Assembly (NCBI GenBank): GCA_004296865.1
Contig: SCVQ01000270.1
Location: 1 to 5,897 of the forward strand
Source of the DNA: Nitrospirota bacterium
GTDB lineage: Bacteria > Nitrospirota > Nitrospiria > Nitrospirales > Nitrospiraceae
Direction: 5' to 3'
Length of the DNA stretch: 5,897 nt
Below are positions 5,020-5,897 of this stretch, piece by piece. The notes beneath the pieces are model-generated. The model worked only from the letters and a program-made list of their open reading frames with translations. It ran no database searches and was not told the DNA's origin. The position numbers and the translations under genes were made by a program. How positions within the stretch are numbered: position 1 is the first letter of the stretch; every line of letters begins with the position of its first letter.

Positions 5020-5897
5020 GTGACGACACGCAATGCCAGTGCCTTGGCTCTCGTGGGAGGGAAGCCCGTCCGGAAGACGCCCTATCCGGCCTATCCGGTG
5101 ATCGGCGAGGAAGAGAAACGGGCCGTGATGGAGGTGCTGGACTCGGGGCAGCTCTCCACGTTTTCGGCCAGCCGACAGGGGTTCCTGGGCGGACGGAAGA
5201 TACAGGCCTTTGAGGCTGCCTTCGCCTCGTATCACGGGGTGACGCATGCCGTGGCCGTCAATTCGGCGACCTCCGGCCTCCACGCAGCGGTGGCGGCCTG
5301 CGAGATCGGTCCCGGAGATGAAGTGCTCGTGCCGCCCTACACCTTTACCGCCACGGCGACGGCGGTCCTTCACCACAACGCGATTCCGGTCTTCGTGGAC
5401 ATCGATCCGGTCACCTTCTGCATGGACCCGGATCGCATCGAAGCGGCGATTACTCCGCGCACCAAGGCGATCATTCCGGTCCACCTGCTGGGGCATCCGG
5501 CGGACATGGACCGGATCCTCGCCATCGCGCGGCGGCACGGGTTGAAAGTGATCGAAGACTGTGCGCAGGCGCCAGGGGCCCGCGACAAAGGCCGGCTGGT
5601 GGGGACGATGGGCGATTGCGGCGTCTTCAGCTTCCAGGAGACCAAGAACATGGCGACCGGCGAGGGCGGCATGGTCATCACGAACCATCCCGACCTGGCC
5701 GAGCGGGCCCGCATGGTGCGCAATCACGGAGAAGCCGTGGTCGCCGGCGAGGCCAGAAAATACCTGACGAACACGATCGGGTGGAACTATCGCATGACCG
5801 AGATCGAAGCGGCGATCGGCCTCGTGCAGTTGGGTAAACTGGAAGGCCTGAATCAGGCGCGGCGTGACCTGGCCGGCTATCTCCTGGATCGCCTGCC
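5020..5897 (+). CDS. DegT/DnrJ/EryC1/StrS-family PLP-dependent aminotransferase (3' partial)
   Basis: The frame opens at GTG 5020 and runs without a stop to the right edge, giving 292 complete codons of a family usually about 370-420 long. Its members transfer an amino group, usually from glutamate or glutamine, to keto-sugars or keto-cyclitols. Visible features in order: ALALVGGKPVRKTPYPAYPV near the N-terminus, FEAAFASYHG (64-73), VNSATSGLHA (80-89) contacting the cofactor phosphate, IGPGDEVLVPPYTFTATATA (96-115), PVHLLGHPADM (153-163), and EDCAQAPGA (179-187) with D180 expected to hold the pyridine nitrogen. FSFQETKNMATGEGG (203-217) carries K209, the expected Schiff-base lysine. The SFQ form and GEGG recall AHBA synthases and scyllo-inosose aminotransferases more than ArnB (SFHAIKN) or perosamine synthases (SFYGNK), but this is recalled and not aligned. 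It sits seven bases after the oxidoreductase, probably in one operon. Confidence 0.92.
   Translation, partial: MTTRNASALALVGGKPVRKTPYPAYPVIGEEEKRAVMEVLDSGQLSTFSASRQGFLGGRKIQAFEAAFASYHGVTHAVAVNSATSGLHAAVAACEIGPGDEVLVPPYTFTATATAVLHHNAIPVFVDIDPVTFCMDPDRIEAAITPRTKAIIPVHLLGHPADMDRILAIARRHGLKVIEDCAQAPGARDKGRLVGTMGDCGVFSFQETKNMATGEGGMVITNHPDLAERARMVRNHGEAVVAGEARKYLTNTIGWNYRMTEIEAAIGLVQLGKLEGLNQARRDLAGYLLDRL

Noticed and set aside
4849..5727. 292-residue open frame on the minus strand
   Set aside because: It is antisense to the aminotransferase, which carries an intact PLP-lysine signature. The His/Arg-rich translation is a shadow.
1..5897. CRISPR array, tRNA, rRNA, insertion sequence or attachment site
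   Set aside because: No regularly spaced repeats, cloverleaf, rRNA-like stretch, transposase or terminal inverted repeats with target duplications were seen.

Overview
The window is GC-rich bacterial DNA, with every confident gene on the plus strand and short gaps between most of them. It looks like part of a glycan or modified-sugar biosynthesis locus, perhaps one serving flagellin or cell-surface decoration. The lineage cannot be fixed from the sequence. A free-living, motile Gram-negative bacterium is plausible, and the Nitrospirota are a guess from general style only.

Layout. (1) Positions 1-849 hold the 3' end of a gene with a methyltransferase-like tail followed by a domain resembling the N-terminal half of Maf/DUF115 motility-associated proteins. 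(2) Positions 925-2994 encode an unusual 689-residue protein. It joins a degenerate response-regulator receiver domain, a PAS domain, a coiled-coil/low-complexity linker and a diverged shikimate-dehydrogenase (AroE-like) module. (3) Positions 2995-3319 are a 325-base gap with an 8-bp perfect inverted repeat, a candidate sigma-28-like promoter and one doubtful minus-strand small ORF. (4) Positions 3320-3931 encode a winged-helix DNA-binding domain fused to a Rossmann-like domain. It overlaps by 14 bases with (5) 3918-5012, a Gfo/Idh/MocA oxidoreductase. Seven bases later comes (6) 5020 to the right edge, a DegT/DnrJ/EryC1/StrS PLP-dependent aminotransferase cut by the window.

How they may work together. 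A Gfo/Idh/MocA dehydrogenase next to a DegT-family aminotransferase is the classical oxidise-then-aminate pair for 3-amino sugars and aminocyclitols. The aminotransferase has an SFQ-x-x-K / GEGG active-site signature, which I recall from the AHBA-synthase/inosose-aminotransferase side of the family. Together with the AroE-like module upstream, this recalls the gene content of aminoshikimate-type (RifI/RifK/RifL-like) pathways, but the resemblance is only a hypothesis. The winged-helix/Rossmann protein probably regulates the last three genes.

The points most worth a second look are the receiver-PAS-AroE fusion with altered substrate-pocket residues, and a near-perfect Shine-Dalgarno at 3929-3936 that faces an ATA codon instead of a start codon.
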